From Folioceros fuciformis (Eukaryota > Anthocerotophyta > Anthocerotopsida > Anthocerotales), in assembly GCA_049999805.1 (NCBI GenBank), contig JBNGIO010003122.1, forward strand, positions 1-28,784: a stretch of DNA of 28,784 nt. Reading direction: 5' to 3'. This document shows, piece by piece, positions 11,689-22,221 of the stretch (position 1 is its first letter; each line of letters opens with the position of its first letter). The position numbers were made by a program, and so were the translations under genes. Below the pieces are notes generated by a model, which ran no database searches, was not told the origin of the DNA, and worked only from the letters and a program-made list of their open reading frames with translations.

Positions 11689-11935
11689 ATAAGAAGCTAT
11701 AAATAGTAATAACTATTTTAGCTCAAATATAACTCTAAGTAATAACTATCATAAGAAGCTATAAATAGTAATAACTATTTTAGCTCGAATAGAACTTTAA
11801 GTAATAATTATTTTAGCTCGAATAGGACTCTAAGTAATAACTATTTTAACTCGAATAAGACTCTAAGTAATAATTATTTTAGCTTGAATAAGACTCTAAG
11901 TAATAACTATTTTAACTCGAATAGGATTCTAAGCT
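11689..11935. repeat. AT-rich minisatellite: 33-bp units preceded by a 62-bp duplicated segment
   Basis: The unit, of the form AGCTCGAATAGGACTCTAAG then TAATAACTATTTT, starts at 11782, 11815, 11848, 11881 and 11914, exactly 33 bp apart, with one to three substitutions per unit. Just upstream, a segment starting ATAAGAAGCTATAAATAG occurs at 11689 and again at 11751 (62 bp apart), and each copy contains related words. Confidence 0.9.
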
Positions 11936-12061
11936 TAAATATGGGTAGTCAAGCCCTTTAACATACGTTGGGAAGAAAAACACTCACTCCACTTTGCTTC
12001 TTGGCTAGCCCAATTTCTAGTCACTTGCAGCTGGGTAGTTTTCAGTCACTTGGAGCTAGGT

Positions 12062-12154
12062 AGTTTTTTCGGTATAGCAAGTGATGCTTGGGAGTTTTTT
12101 GGGTATAGCAAGTGATGCTTGAGAGTTTTTTCGGTATAGCAAGTGATGCTTGGG
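12062..12154. repeat. Tandem repeat, three copies of a 31-bp unit
   Basis: Units of the form AGTTTTTTCGGTATAGCAAG then TGATGCTTGGG start at 12062, 12093 and 12124, with only one or two differences. A related TAGTTTT(C) word lies just before the first unit. Confidence 0.9.
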
Positions 12155-12890
12155 AGGTAGTCAATCTGTATGGTTTTTTATTTTATTGTAAATAATATAT
12201 ATAGGTCTCATAGCTATCTTTCACCTTAAAGAAGAATAGGAATACCTTTGGTGATGTTGACCAACTGCCTTGTGCATGAGCATGAGAAAGAAATTGATTT
12301 TAGGAGTGGAATGAAAGGAAGGGGGAAAGAGAGCGACGGAGGGACATGGAGTTTATTTATATTTAGCGTAGCTTTTGAGGTGTTATTTATGATTATTTGA
12401 TTATTTCGTGGGCTTAGCGCTTAGCCTTAGCCGGGACCCGGGGGCCAGTGCGGGTCCGGGAGCTTAGTAGGATCCAAGCCTGGCTAGCTTGATGGGAATG
12501 AGAAAACATGGGCGTGTGCAGTGGAGACAGAGGATGGGCTTGGCACCCTTTGGGTTTACATGGATGCGAGACAAGGCTGGAAAATGGAGTCTGATGGACT
12601 GTGCACATGTGTGATGACACAGAGCGTGATGAGCGTCGGCGTGGGTGTCGGCAGCAGCAGCACATTCCCGTCCCGGCTGCGGAAACGGAATCCTGGCAGG
12701 AAGCAAGCACTGCTGCTGCAACGTGATTATACCTGCTCCTGCAATGCCAATGTAGGGTCGGAGTTGCACCGAAGAACGCGGCCTGGGCTCCCACTTCCTA
12801 ACCAAGCCACCAGCGAAGCTTGGTCGCCAAATATGAGCTAGGACACAGGTTTTCTAATGTTGCACCACCCAGGTGCTTAGCAGCACGGAT
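12155..12890. other. Upstream region and 5' leader of the 12-exon gene
   Basis: 12155-12420 is AT-rich with a purine-rich patch at 12300-12350. From about 12420 the composition becomes GC-richer, as expected for a transcribed leader. ORFs on both strands here overlap each other and show no domain. One plus-strand ORF (12521-12841) could be an upstream ORF or chance. The transcription start cannot be placed. Confidence 0.5.
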
Positions 12891-15800
12891 ATGGCAGCTA
12901 ATTTAAGGTTGGATACCTGCTCCACCGCTGCAGACGCCTCCCCGTTCCATTCCTCCAACCATCGCAGCAACTTCGGGGGTCATAATTCTACCTTGGAACG
13001 CTCCGCTAGCGTCCGGGATGTGCACGAGGGTAGCCGTGTGGTGGCAGCAGGAACAGGAACAGGAACAGGAGCAGGAGGTGGTGTGCCCGGCAACCCTTCT
13101 GCCAGCACTGCTCCCAACGGAGCCTTGTCGCACCAGGACAATTCTTCCCTCCTGAATGTTCTGTGGCTGGATAGTCTGCCAGTAGGGGAGCCGCGCCAAC
13201 GCCAATCGGAACTTCGTAAGGCAATCAGTGTGGCAGTAGGTGCGCCCATGGATGCCACTCCTGGAGGGGCCCAGCCTAAGCATTTACATATGCAGACACC
13301 TGCTGAGATCAAGCAGCTTAAGGCATGCCTGACGGACAATTGCACCAAAGCAAGGTGGGTTTCTCGAACTTGCCTGCCTCGTCATCCTCCTAGTACATAG
13401 TCCTTATCTAACTCGATTGCCGTGTTCCTCATGTCGACCTAAAGTAGTGACCACTTCGTAGTCAGTCTGTTGTGGACTCCTCCTATTTTCACGAACATCT
13501 GTTTTTGTATGTGTGTAACTGTGTTTGTGGGTATGGGATGCAACCAAGTTGCTAGTAGGTGCAAACATATCTGGATATAGGGGTGATGTCAGACATGACT
13601 TTTTTTTTTTTGGGGTTGCTGGACATGGTGCACCACAACACGTTGAATCACTGGAGACATGTATTCTGAAGATCTGTTGCAGCTTCCTATTGTGGTCTTG
13701 TTGCTGATGCCTAGGTTGTGTTGTTTTTTGATACATCAGGGAACGTGTGAATAAACTTGGGGAAGCGGTGACTAAGTTGGAGAAGTTCCAAAGTGGTGCA
13801 ACTAGGAAGCGGTCTAGACCAGATGCAGGTTCCTACGAGAGGACAGTCTCCATGGAACGCTCTGGAACTGCTGCTTATGTTTCCAGGGGGGGCCCAGGAT
13901 TTCCCACAAATCATGCTGGCAGCTCTGATTCTGGAATGCAGAAAGTTGGGGACAAAAGTAGAAACGCATCCCAGGCCACCACCAATGCTGCCCCTAACAG
14001 TGCAGCACCGAACAAGCGGATGCGCACGTCCTTGTCTTTAAGTGCTCAGAGACCTTTGCCTGACAGGGAGAGAGATCAGGCAAGGCTGAGTAGCTTTGCG
14101 CCCTCCCCTGTGGAGGACAAAGACAGATCTGTGCCTCCCAATGGTGACAAGGCAAAGATGAAAGGGCGCAGGTCTGGCATGAAGGCAGATGTTGCTTCAG
14201 GAGCAGTGAACAACGGCCCTGCTGAAGGTGAACGTGATCTCAAGTGGAATGCCCAACAACAGCGGTTGACTGCTGATACTCGGTCCAGACCAATTGATGT
14301 GCATGGGTTCAGGTACACTCCTAACTTAGTCATGAGCATGGGGCAGTCCCTTTTCTTCGTTGGAGTTTTGGTTAATATGACTCTTACGGCTTCCTAGAGT
14401 TGGATTTTTGGGCACCAACTTTGTGTCATTGTCTTTCACCGAGAGTTGCAAATGTTGAGCTCTTCCCTTTCTTCTGGATGTCAGGCCTCTTAGAGAGGAG
14501 AACCCATCTCCTAGTCCGACTGTAACCACCAAAGCAAAAGCTGCGAGGGCTCCAAGGTCTGGCTCAGGAGCAGGTGGAAGCACCGTCTCTCATGTTCCGC
14601 GTGGATCCTACCCTGGAGACAGTAGAGAGCGCTCATCTGGTACGGTGGTCAAGTGTGCACAACCCACTCCTTTGAATAACAGAAAGCGGCCAGCTCCAAC
14701 AAGGTCCTCATCTCCTCCCACGCACTGGGTGGGTCAGAGGCCTCCAAAGATGGCCAGGATAGCACGGAGGATGATAAATGGTGCTCCTGGTATTCCTGCA
14801 TCTCGAGAGGGGAGCACCTCAGCAGAAGGTTCTGCTGGCCGTGAAGCCAGTGCAAGACCTAACAGTGCCGGGGCGCCTGGGTCGGGTGCTGCACGGAGGG
14901 TTGGAGGCCCGAGCACTCAGGTTCCTTCACACAGTAAGCCCAGAAGTGAAAGGAATGCCCAGCCTGTAGGTCCCTCTGAGAGTGACGAATCTGACGAGGA
15001 CAATGACAAGCTGAAAGAAAAAGGGAGAAAACATGGGATCTGGGATGAAAAGCCTGTCTGTGGGAATCAGAAAATGGGAAATGTTACTGCCCAGGCTAAA
15101 AAGACTCGAGTTGTGCCAAAGGAAGAGGTTGGTGATGGCATTCGGAGGCAAGGCAGGAGTGGTAGGGGCCCCTCTACTCCAAGAACTGGTGTAAGATCAT
15201 CGATAACTGAAAAAGTTGAGGGCCCTGTTAATGCTAAACAGCTGAGAAGCACGCGAGTGGCTGTTGAGAAAGCGGACAGGTTGGTTTTGAATTCTTCCTC
15301 AAGTCAGAAGATCAAATGTATTCTACTTATGCCTGCTCGTTTTTTGATTCCGGCTCCTGGTCAAGGTTATGTTGTCAGTTCTTGTAGCTCATTTCAATCA
15401 AATTGATTGTGCACATTCAGTCTGGTTGGAAGACCGGGGAGGCCATCACTGAAAAAGAATGTTATTGATCGCAAGCCCGTAACTAGACCACGCAGACCGA
15501 TTGGTGGCCTAGCAGGAGATTTGTCAGGTTTTTCCTTTGGAAGTTGTTTTTTGGATCTTTGATTTTGCTAAAGTGTTTGGACTTTTTCTTGAACATATAC
15601 ATTGTCAGACTGCAAATCTTGCTTCAAAGTATTGTACTTGTATCTATTATCTTCTCTCCTAATCTTTGCTGCTTTTGATGTTGCTGTACAGGGGAGTCAG
15701 ATGACGACATTGAAGAGCTTAATACTGCTATAAAACAAGCAGGGAATACAAGTGAGTGTATCGTTTCCAGCAAATACTATGGTGCTTAGTAGCTTAGAAT

Positions 15801-18800
15801 ATTCGATCCACCAGAATTCGTACATGGTGCTCAGAGCAGTAAAATGACGGTAGTAGTCTAGTTTAACACTATTTGATTTTGTGGTCTCTCCAGCTGCTGC
15901 ATGCCTCAACGTCTTCTGGAAGCAAGTGGAGCCTTATTTTGCTTTTGTGTCCCAAGAAGACCTTGGCTTTCTTCGTCAGCAAGTAACATCTGTTGCCTGT
16001 TTTTTCAACCATATTGGGGAGATGAATACGTTGGATGGATTGTCTCCTTCTGACCTATGTTTGATGCTTGTTGCTGTGAACTCACTTCATAAACTGAGGT
16101 CTGGTTGTGTATTATTTTTGCTTCATACAGGTGGGGCCTTTGTATGATATAGAGAATGTGGCTCAGATTCCTGGCCGTGGAGAACAACCTGGGAAGGTCT
16201 GTCCTTGCCCCTGCCCGGTGGCAGTTCACTTGTCATTAGTGCATCGCGGGTGATGAAAACAGTGATGGGTGAGAATGAACTGTCTTACATTTTGCGTTTT
16301 TGTAGGTGACTTTACTTGCGAAGTGTGTTCCACCAGTCAATCCAAATGTTGACATTATTGGTGGAAGATCAGTGGGTATCAGCAATGGCATTGGTGGAAT
16401 CGAAGAAGGCATGGTTAAGAAGCTCATGCACGACCAGAACCACAATCATGATGGTTGTAAAGGGCCAATGAGATCCGTGTGGGTTGAGAAGGGTTTCTCC
16501 ATCGCCCAGAGACTCGTAGCAGCTATCATCCACGAGAAAGACATTGATGATGCAAGGAGAAGCCAGGATGGAACTTGCGAAGTTGATGGATTGGGACTTG
16601 TTTTGGGCTCCCCTGTTGGAGCCAATAGTCTAATTGAGAACAATCGGGCTGATCATGAAAGGGAGGAAGAGAGTGACGGGGATTTCGGGAGACATGATCT
16701 TGAAAGATGGAGTAAGCACTCTAGAGAAAGTCAAGCGTTTGATGAGAATGGTGTTTCCAATGGTCATGGGTATTCGGGTGATGGCAACTTCACCCACAGC
16801 AGTGAGTTGGGTGAAGGAGATAGTGTATTGCGGGATGCAGAAGTCGACGTGTCTGATGCTCCTTTGGAGGCCGTCCCTTCTGAAGAGATTCTTCGAGGGG
16901 GTGGGTCGAGAAACAAAGAAGGCAAACAAGACACAGGTAGACCCTTCGGATCAGTAGCAGGAATGGCAGCCTGGAAATTCCAGTGGGAACGTATGAGTGT
17001 GGATGAGAGGATACAAGTTGAGCTCCAAAGCGTTGGACTGATAGTGGAACATGGGGTAAGTTGGAGAGAATGTGAATGTCATCCATGGTGGTTCAAGTTC
17101 CCGCATCTAAAACATAGTGTCACCTATTTGGTGTGCAAAGCAGGTGCATATGGGCTCACGAGAAGAAGATTCTTGCAAGGAGCTGCAGAGCCTTCAGCGC
17201 GAATGTAATAACCAGGTGCGTGTCATGGCTAAATTTTCATCTTGGATTTTGTTGTACTACTGTGCTTCTAATTTTTGTGATAGTTGTGCCAGAGCTTCTC
17301 TCACACATACTTGTCCCTGCTTCAGGCGTGTGTGAACCAGGTGCGAATACGTGCCCTTGAGAACACGGTCAGGGAGAATGACGAAAGGTATGAAGCTTAC
17401 CATCTGTCAAAATTGTGTTATGATTATCTATGTCTGGGGACTTTCCACTTTAGCGTCATGGCCTAAAGGGAAGTGGTCAGTTAGACCAGGATAGTGTTCC
17501 ATAATCATCTAAATTAATTTTGTCTGCAACAGGGGACGGGAGCGTCTTGTGTTATCGAAATATGTGGAACTGGCTTACAATCGGCGAATACTGGTATTCC
17601 CTTCATGTATTTGTAGGGTAGGCTGCATGGCCATAATCTTACATTGGGCCAAGTTCTGACCAAGGAGAGGTGCAGCTATGGGCTGTTCAGTATGCTTCAC
17701 ACGTGACGACAGCTGGGTGATTTGACGAGTACTGCTCCTGTTGTGCAGGGTGGTCGTGGTGGGAAGGAGGGCAGCTCGGGGGGGAAAGGGTCTTCTGGTA
17801 AGGTTGCAAGAACAACCGCATTGGCTTTTGCCAAAAGGGCGTTGGATAGGGTGCGGAGGCATGAGGCAGGTGAGAATTGCTTGTATAACGCGGGTCTCTG
17901 GGATGCATTAAACTGTGGGAATCCAAGAGAGACGTTATCAAACATCATTCCAGTCAGAAATATGGAGACTGACAGTCCTGCACAACTTGGTGAAGTTGCT
18001 GCTAATGTCCCCAGTGGACAGAGCCAGCTATCAGGTATTACATTTGCGTGCGTTCTTCCTGCCTATTTCCCAATGAGGCTACTTGACATCAGGTCCCTGA
18101 AGTGTGGAACTCGAAAACTCGCAGCTGGTGCAGCAGCGGAAGGGGTGGGACGTCTTTCCTCAAGGCTGTATGATTCAAGAGGTAAAGTTGATACAGAGGT
18201 ATTTGAAGGGTACACGCACTCGATCGGTGTAACTGAACACATGAAGGTAAAGGAGGAACCCTGGCTCTCCCGGGTGAAAGAGAAGGAAATGCTCCTGGAA
18301 GATGTTGGACAAGCTAGTGTAGGACATGAATTCAGTCAGACTGAGAGACTGAGCTGCCTTGGCGGCACGAAAGGGAAACGCAGTGAGCGGGACTGGGGAG
18401 GTAAAGGCCAAGGTCAACATCAAAGTCATATGAAAGACACTGGTACAATAGTCAAAGGTATGCGGCAGGGTATGTCAAGTGTCAAAGGGGAAAGGAAGAC
18501 GAAAACGAAGCTGAGGCAGAAGATTGCATCGCTCCCCAAAGGTGTGAATGGTTTGGTGGGTAGGTCAAATGAGCATCACGGAGGAGGTGCACCGTTTGCC
18601 TCTCAAGACCCTAGTGGGAATGGCGTAGGCAAGGGAGAATCTGTTTTGAGCGCAACAAGATCACGACAGGAGTCAGATGAGCAAGTAGACCTCTCGCACA
18701 TTGCTATTCCGGGAATTGACGAGTTTGGAGTCTCTGAGAATTGGTTGGATTTTGAAGAGATAGGTCTACAAGCAACAACCGGCGAGGCCATGATGGGTCT

Positions 18801-18846
18801 AGATGTTCCAATGGATGATCTCTCCGAGCTTCACATGATGATGTAG
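12891..18846 (+). CDS. Large plant SRRM-like nuclear protein with ADA3-like C-terminal region, 12 exons, 1398 aa
   Basis: Exons: 12891-13354, 13740-14312, 14485-15279, 15421-15527, 15692-15751, 15894-15982, 16131-16196, 16306-17055, 17144-17215, 17326-17387, 17533-17593, 17749-18846. All are GT-AG, phases agree, 4197 nt in total. Landmarks shared with the Arabidopsis At2g19390/At4g29790 family, as I remember it: ARERV near residue 155 followed by RKRSRP; PNKRMRTS; KMKGRRSGMKADV; NNRKRPAPTRSSSPP then WVGQRPPKMARIARR; GDGIRRQGRSGRG; AKQLRSTR; FWKQVEPYFAFVSQEDLGFL; DERIQVELQSVGL (951-963); ALAFAKRALDRV; and the end PMDDLSELHMMM. The protein is basic, low-complexity and nuclear-looking. The segment from residue about 951 through the LSKYVELAY block resembles the ADA3 domain of SAGA-type histone acetyltransferase complexes (inference). 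The only ATG in the opening frame is 12891. The (GGAACA)n run at 13048-13075 encodes a Gly-Thr repeat. Confidence 0.9.
13048..13080 (+). repeat. Hexanucleotide microsatellite inside exon 1
   Basis: Consecutive GGAACA/GGAGCA units encode alternating Gly-Thr and then Gly-Ala-Gly-Gly. It is in frame with the 12-exon gene, so length changes in six-base steps would not break it. Confidence 0.8.
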
Positions 18847-19984
18847 GTTTCATTGAGGAAGGAGTGGCTGGCCTTGTCACATCCGTTGCTGAAGGGGTTG
18901 CAGGGCCGGTTTCTAACCTATCCTGCAACTACGTTCCCTGGAATTTGTCGAAAAGCTTGCTGTTAGGACCAGAGAAAGTACTCTGAATCCTTCAGCACCT
19001 CTGAGATTGGATTGACATCACCGACGGCAACTGTACACTCTGGGCAAAGTGATTGTAGGAACCTTGTACACAATAGGTGACCCCCTTTGGTCTGGTAGCA
19101 TCTTATGCATGTTGGGAGGTTTGTCATGCCGAATTGGGTGGCAAGTTGGGTTCCCTCTTCCCACACCTGGGCTCTACTCTGTATCTTCAATAACAGTTCT
19201 TCGTCGTCCTTGTATTGTAGTCTTGAATAGTTAAGCAGTTTCAGGCCACTATTGTATTAGCGGACATACTGCTGGTGGTTATCTGCAGATTCTTCATTGG
19301 CGTGTACTTTCTCCGCCCAAGAGACTTCATCTTTGCTTCCCACTCACTCTCCTCTGAACACTGGTTGCTTAAGACCGGTTGCCCGGCCACGGCTCTCTCC
19401 AGCTTCCACATGAGGCAATCGCAAGGAAAGTGCAGAAAGCAACTGCTCAAAGACGCGCAAGTCCCATCTTTCCGTGTAAGTGTTTCTAGTGTTTTTCATG
19501 GTGGCTTTTCCCACTTGGGAGGTGTTTCGTTGACGGTGCTCTCTTCTGATGAAGATGCGCAGCGTGTAGAGAGCACGTTATAGAAGTCTGGCTAGCTTTG
19601 CGACCCTCGTGAGACATGTTAGAAGCTACCATGTTCACAGTTTTCTAAATTTTTTGCAAAATTTTTGGAACTGGGACATGCATGTTCGTTTCCACTGGAA
19701 CAGGCATGCAGCGGTTCCACCCGTGCTCTTTGCCCTGCTCTTGCTCCCGCCACTGCCGCTCCCAAAATGAACGAGCCTGCTGCTGTGTGGGGATGGGATG
19801 ACAAGTGTGACAAGTGCAACGACTTTTCATTGTGAAAAAGGTCGGGTTGGTTAGGAGCGATGTAGTACGACACATAACAATGGCTCACAAGTGCTCTTCA
19901 AAAAAATAATCCATGTAAACACTTGTAGAGAATGAGATAAAAATTACGAAGAAGAAGGGAGAAGTATTTGCTGAGGTTGGGGCC
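18847..19984. other. 3' flank of the 12-exon gene and intergenic DNA
   Basis: 18847 to roughly 19250 is probably 3' UTR and terminator of the upstream gene; no exact polyadenylation site can be named. 19275-19583 holds a 102-codon plus-strand ORF without a domain or splice context. The remainder has only overlapping short ORFs. Confidence 0.5.
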
Positions 19985-20332
19985 ATGGATTACAACATCC
20001 AGGGCGAGCGACACCCTCGAACAACGTTCTTCATGAATTGCCTCCCCCTTCTCCAAAGAGCATTTTCCAAGTTTGCAGTACATCCATCGTGCCTCGCAAT
20101 ATGCCATGAAAATCTTACATATTCTGTACTCGGAGCACTTGGTTGCACGGGAAAGTGTCTGCAGCATACCCCTTGTTCACCGCAAAGCATGTACTCGGCG
20201 ACCCACGTTGTCATCCTTCCTGACAACCTTTAGAGGAGGGACTTGGAAATGCAGCAGTCCGTCTGCACCATAAGTCCCAGAGCCTCCACAGCTTCAGCCC
20301 AATGCCCCTCATGACACAGCTGGCTCAGCGTT
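19985..20332 (-). pseudogene. Frame-disrupted pentatricopeptide-repeat (PPR) protein relic
   Basis: On the minus strand, characteristic PPR wording appears in order but in changing frames: LSQLCHEGHWAEAVEALGLM (about 20332-20263), then GRRVHALR (about 20206-20180) in another frame, then after a TGA GYAADTFPCNQVLRV (about 20174-20125), then GCTANLENAL and KNV (about 20100-20030) in a further frame. Plant PLS-type PPR proteins show this sequence of helix A/helix B phrases (EGRxxEA, GRRVHA, DTFxxNxVLRV, LENAL...NV). No continuous ORF, start or organellar transit peptide exists, so this is a pseudogene fragment. It lies in what is otherwise the upstream region of the RRM gene, in opposite orientation. 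The family call comes from motif order rather than a search. Confidence 0.65.
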
Positions 20333-20639
20333 CTAGCCGTTCAGAAGCCCATTTTTGATCCTGCATGACTGCCTGGTTGAGACTATCTCGAGAGCTCGCC
20401 ATGGACGGAGAGGCATCGTGACTCATCCAAGGAGACGAGCTGCTCGTCAACCCAAGCTGGCTCAATCATGAACCGTCGGCACGGGTCCACGCCGACACTC
20501 ATGTTGAGCTGATGTAAGAAAGTACCAAGCTTCGTGATCAGAAATTCAGAGAAGGGGTTCTCTTTCAGCTGACGGTCCTGGCAGCAGCACCTGATTTCTT
20601 CTTTCCGGAGTGACCACAGTCTGTAGAGTTTTCAGCATC
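20333..20639. other. Upstream region of the RRM gene
   Basis: This stretch of about 300 bp should contain the promoter and 5' UTR of the plus-strand RRM gene. The left part may still include further decayed N-terminal PPR sequence on the minus strand, but that is not convincing. No TATA box stands out. Confidence 0.45.
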
Positions 20640-22099
20640 ATGGGTGCATTGGCAGCTTCCGCACCACGCCCGCTTCAGAGTGAGCTCGTGAGCTGGTTCA
20701 ACGACAAGCTTCACCACTCGGAGGCAAGGCAAGAGCGGCTTCGGCTTCCTTGCTGCAGGGGGCCGAAGACGGGCGGGCGGGAATGCTCTTCTGCAAAGGC
20801 AAAAGTTTTGGCATCCTCCAACATGGGTATCAGAGTGATTGCTCCTTCTGGCCACTTCATCCCGAGCTTTCCAGTGCGAAGAGTGGCTGTGGATTGCACC
20901 ATTGTTAACTCACCTGAAACGGTGCAACATGGAGGAGACGGGCCCGGGGACCCGTCGGTGGTGGCAGACGTTGCAGAGCAACAGGATATTGAAGGGGCCA
21001 CGGAGTCTGCAGAACAGAAGATGATGAAGGAGGTGGATCCGCACAGGGTGTATGTTGGAGGAATTGCCTTCAACTTCCAGGGCCAAGACTTGAGGAAGGG
21101 TATGTCTCTCCTGATGACTGGGAACGTGCAACCTCGCCATTGCGGCCTTATCACACGAACCAGAACTACCATTGACAGTACCAGATCTGGGTCCAAGTAG
21201 AGTTGTGTTTTGTGTCTCGTGCGCAGCTCTGCACAAGCTTTTCAGCCAGTTTGGGCCTGTGAAGGAGATAGAAATTGCAACCTTCGCCACAGACAACACT
21301 TTCATTCAGGTGATTTTCTCTTGTGCTCTGCCTGCCGCAAACACTTTCACTTCTGTCTCTGATTTGTTTCCTTCATCTCGCCAGCAAACAGGCAGGCATA
21401 GAGGATTCGGCTTCGTTGTCATGGAAGACCCGGCAGACGCTCAGGCAGCTGCCACGTGCCTGAACGGACAGAGTTACTGGGGCAGAGACCTGATGGTAGG
21501 CACCCATCCTCTCGGTATCCCTCCTGCCTGCACCTTTCCACCCCAACCCTCCCATCCTCTCGGTATCCCTCCTGCCTGCACCTTTCCACCCCAACCCTCC
21601 CATCCTCATCAAATGCTCGGTTCTTGCAGGTTCGCCTGGCCTACAAGAAGGCAGCACAGACTTTGCCCCTTCCTGAACACCCTTGCCAGCTGTACGTCGG
21701 CAATCTAGATAAAACCATGACAAACCGTGACTTGATGAAGATCTTCAGGCAATACGGCCGTGTCCTTCAGGCCAAGGTGTTCACCGCTTCCCTTGCTCCC
21801 ATACTGGATCTGAGCCATGACTGCTCATGCTAACACTCCTTCCTACATGCAGATCATCAAAGAGTACATCACTGGCCAGTCAAGAGGGTTCGGCTTTGTC
21901 ACATTCGCAGAGGAGGTACCCTATGTTCTCTTCCTCCAGCCTCCCACCAGTTTTTCCATGCCTTAGAATTCATCTGACCAGAAGCAACCCTGGGTTCATC
22001 CAGGAAGATGGCCGACGAGCAGCACAAGCACTGGATGGAGTCACTTTAGCCGGCTCCACAATTACTGTCAACATAGCCAGGGAACCTCGATACTCTTGA
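20640..22099 (+). CDS. Two-RRM RNA-binding protein, organelle ribonucleoprotein type, six exons, 319 aa
   Basis: Exons 20640-21099, 21227-21309, 21385-21495, 21630-21776, 21853-21915 and 22004-22099, all GT-AG and in phase (960 nt). Residues 1-60 are rich in A, S, R and K with few acidic residues, compatible with a plastid or mitochondrial transit peptide (inference). An acidic linker (about 95-133) follows, as in chloroplast RNPs of the cp29/cp31/cp33 type. RRM1 has RNP2 VYVGGI (137-142) and RNP1 RGFGFVVM (187-194). RRM2 has RNP2 LYVGNL (239-244) and RNP1 RGFGFVTF (278-285). The protein ends shortly after RRM2. RRM1 carries an unusually long loop (FATDNTFIQQTGRH) across the exon 2/3 junction, so that junction deserves a transcript check. 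The role is probably binding and stabilising or processing organellar RNA; nuclear or cytosolic RRM proteins are the alternative. The first ATG at 20640 is chosen because no earlier ATG lies in frame. Confidence 0.92.
21503..21607 (+). repeat. Perfect 48-bp direct tandem repeat inside intron 3 of the RRM gene
   Basis: CCCATCCTCTCGGTATCCCT and the following 28 bases occur identically at 21503-21550 and 21551-21598, and a third copy starts (9 bases) at 21599. The unit is C/T-rich on the transcribed strand and lies just before the splice acceptor at 21629. Confidence 0.95.
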
Positions 22100-22221
22100 A
22101 CTTTCAAGTAATTTCAGAGGTCACGAGCTCTGCATGGAGGCAGTTTTGGCCGGCTCCACAAGAACCGTCGACATAGCCAGGGAACCCCGATACTCTTGAA
22201 CTTTCAAACAACTTCAGTCCT
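22033..22221 (+). repeat. Tandem duplication of the 3' part of the RRM gene's last exon, 100-bp offset
   Basis: The segment with GCCGGCTCCACA at 22049, through the stop codon and GAACTTTCAA, recurs 100 bp downstream with GCCGGCTCCACA at 22149. The second copy still encodes the terminal IAREPRYS and a stop in its own frame but lies beyond the gene's stop, so it is now 3' UTR or flank. Copies differ at several bases, so the duplication is not very recent. Confidence 0.9.

Noticed and set aside
11689-12154. Regularly spaced short repeats that could suggest a CRISPR array
   Set aside because: Units are contiguous without unique spacers, and the genome is a plant nuclear genome. These are tandem minisatellites.
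12903-13348. Two minus-strand ORFs of over 120 codons
   Set aside because: They lie opposite exon 1 of the 12-exon gene, and the Cys/Ser or Pro/Val repeats simply mirror the GGAACA microsatellite.
15983-16130. Reading through intron 6 of the 12-exon gene as coding sequence
   Set aside because: GTAACA...ATACAG borders fit and removal keeps the frame. The read-through peptide is hydrophobic and unlike the family.
19275-19583. 102-codon plus-strand ORF downstream of the 12-exon gene
   Set aside because: It lies in the probable 3' flank, without a domain, codon pattern or splice sites that would tie it to a gene.
20711-21196. 161-codon minus-strand ORF opposite the RRM gene
   Set aside because: It is antisense to well-supported RRM exon 1 and intron 1 and has no domain.
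21373-21723. Minus-strand ORF with a 16-residue repeated motif (MGGLGWKGAGRRDTER)
   Set aside because: It is the reverse-strand reading of the 48-bp tandem repeat in RRM intron 3. 48 is divisible by three, so the repeat shows up as a peptide repeat.
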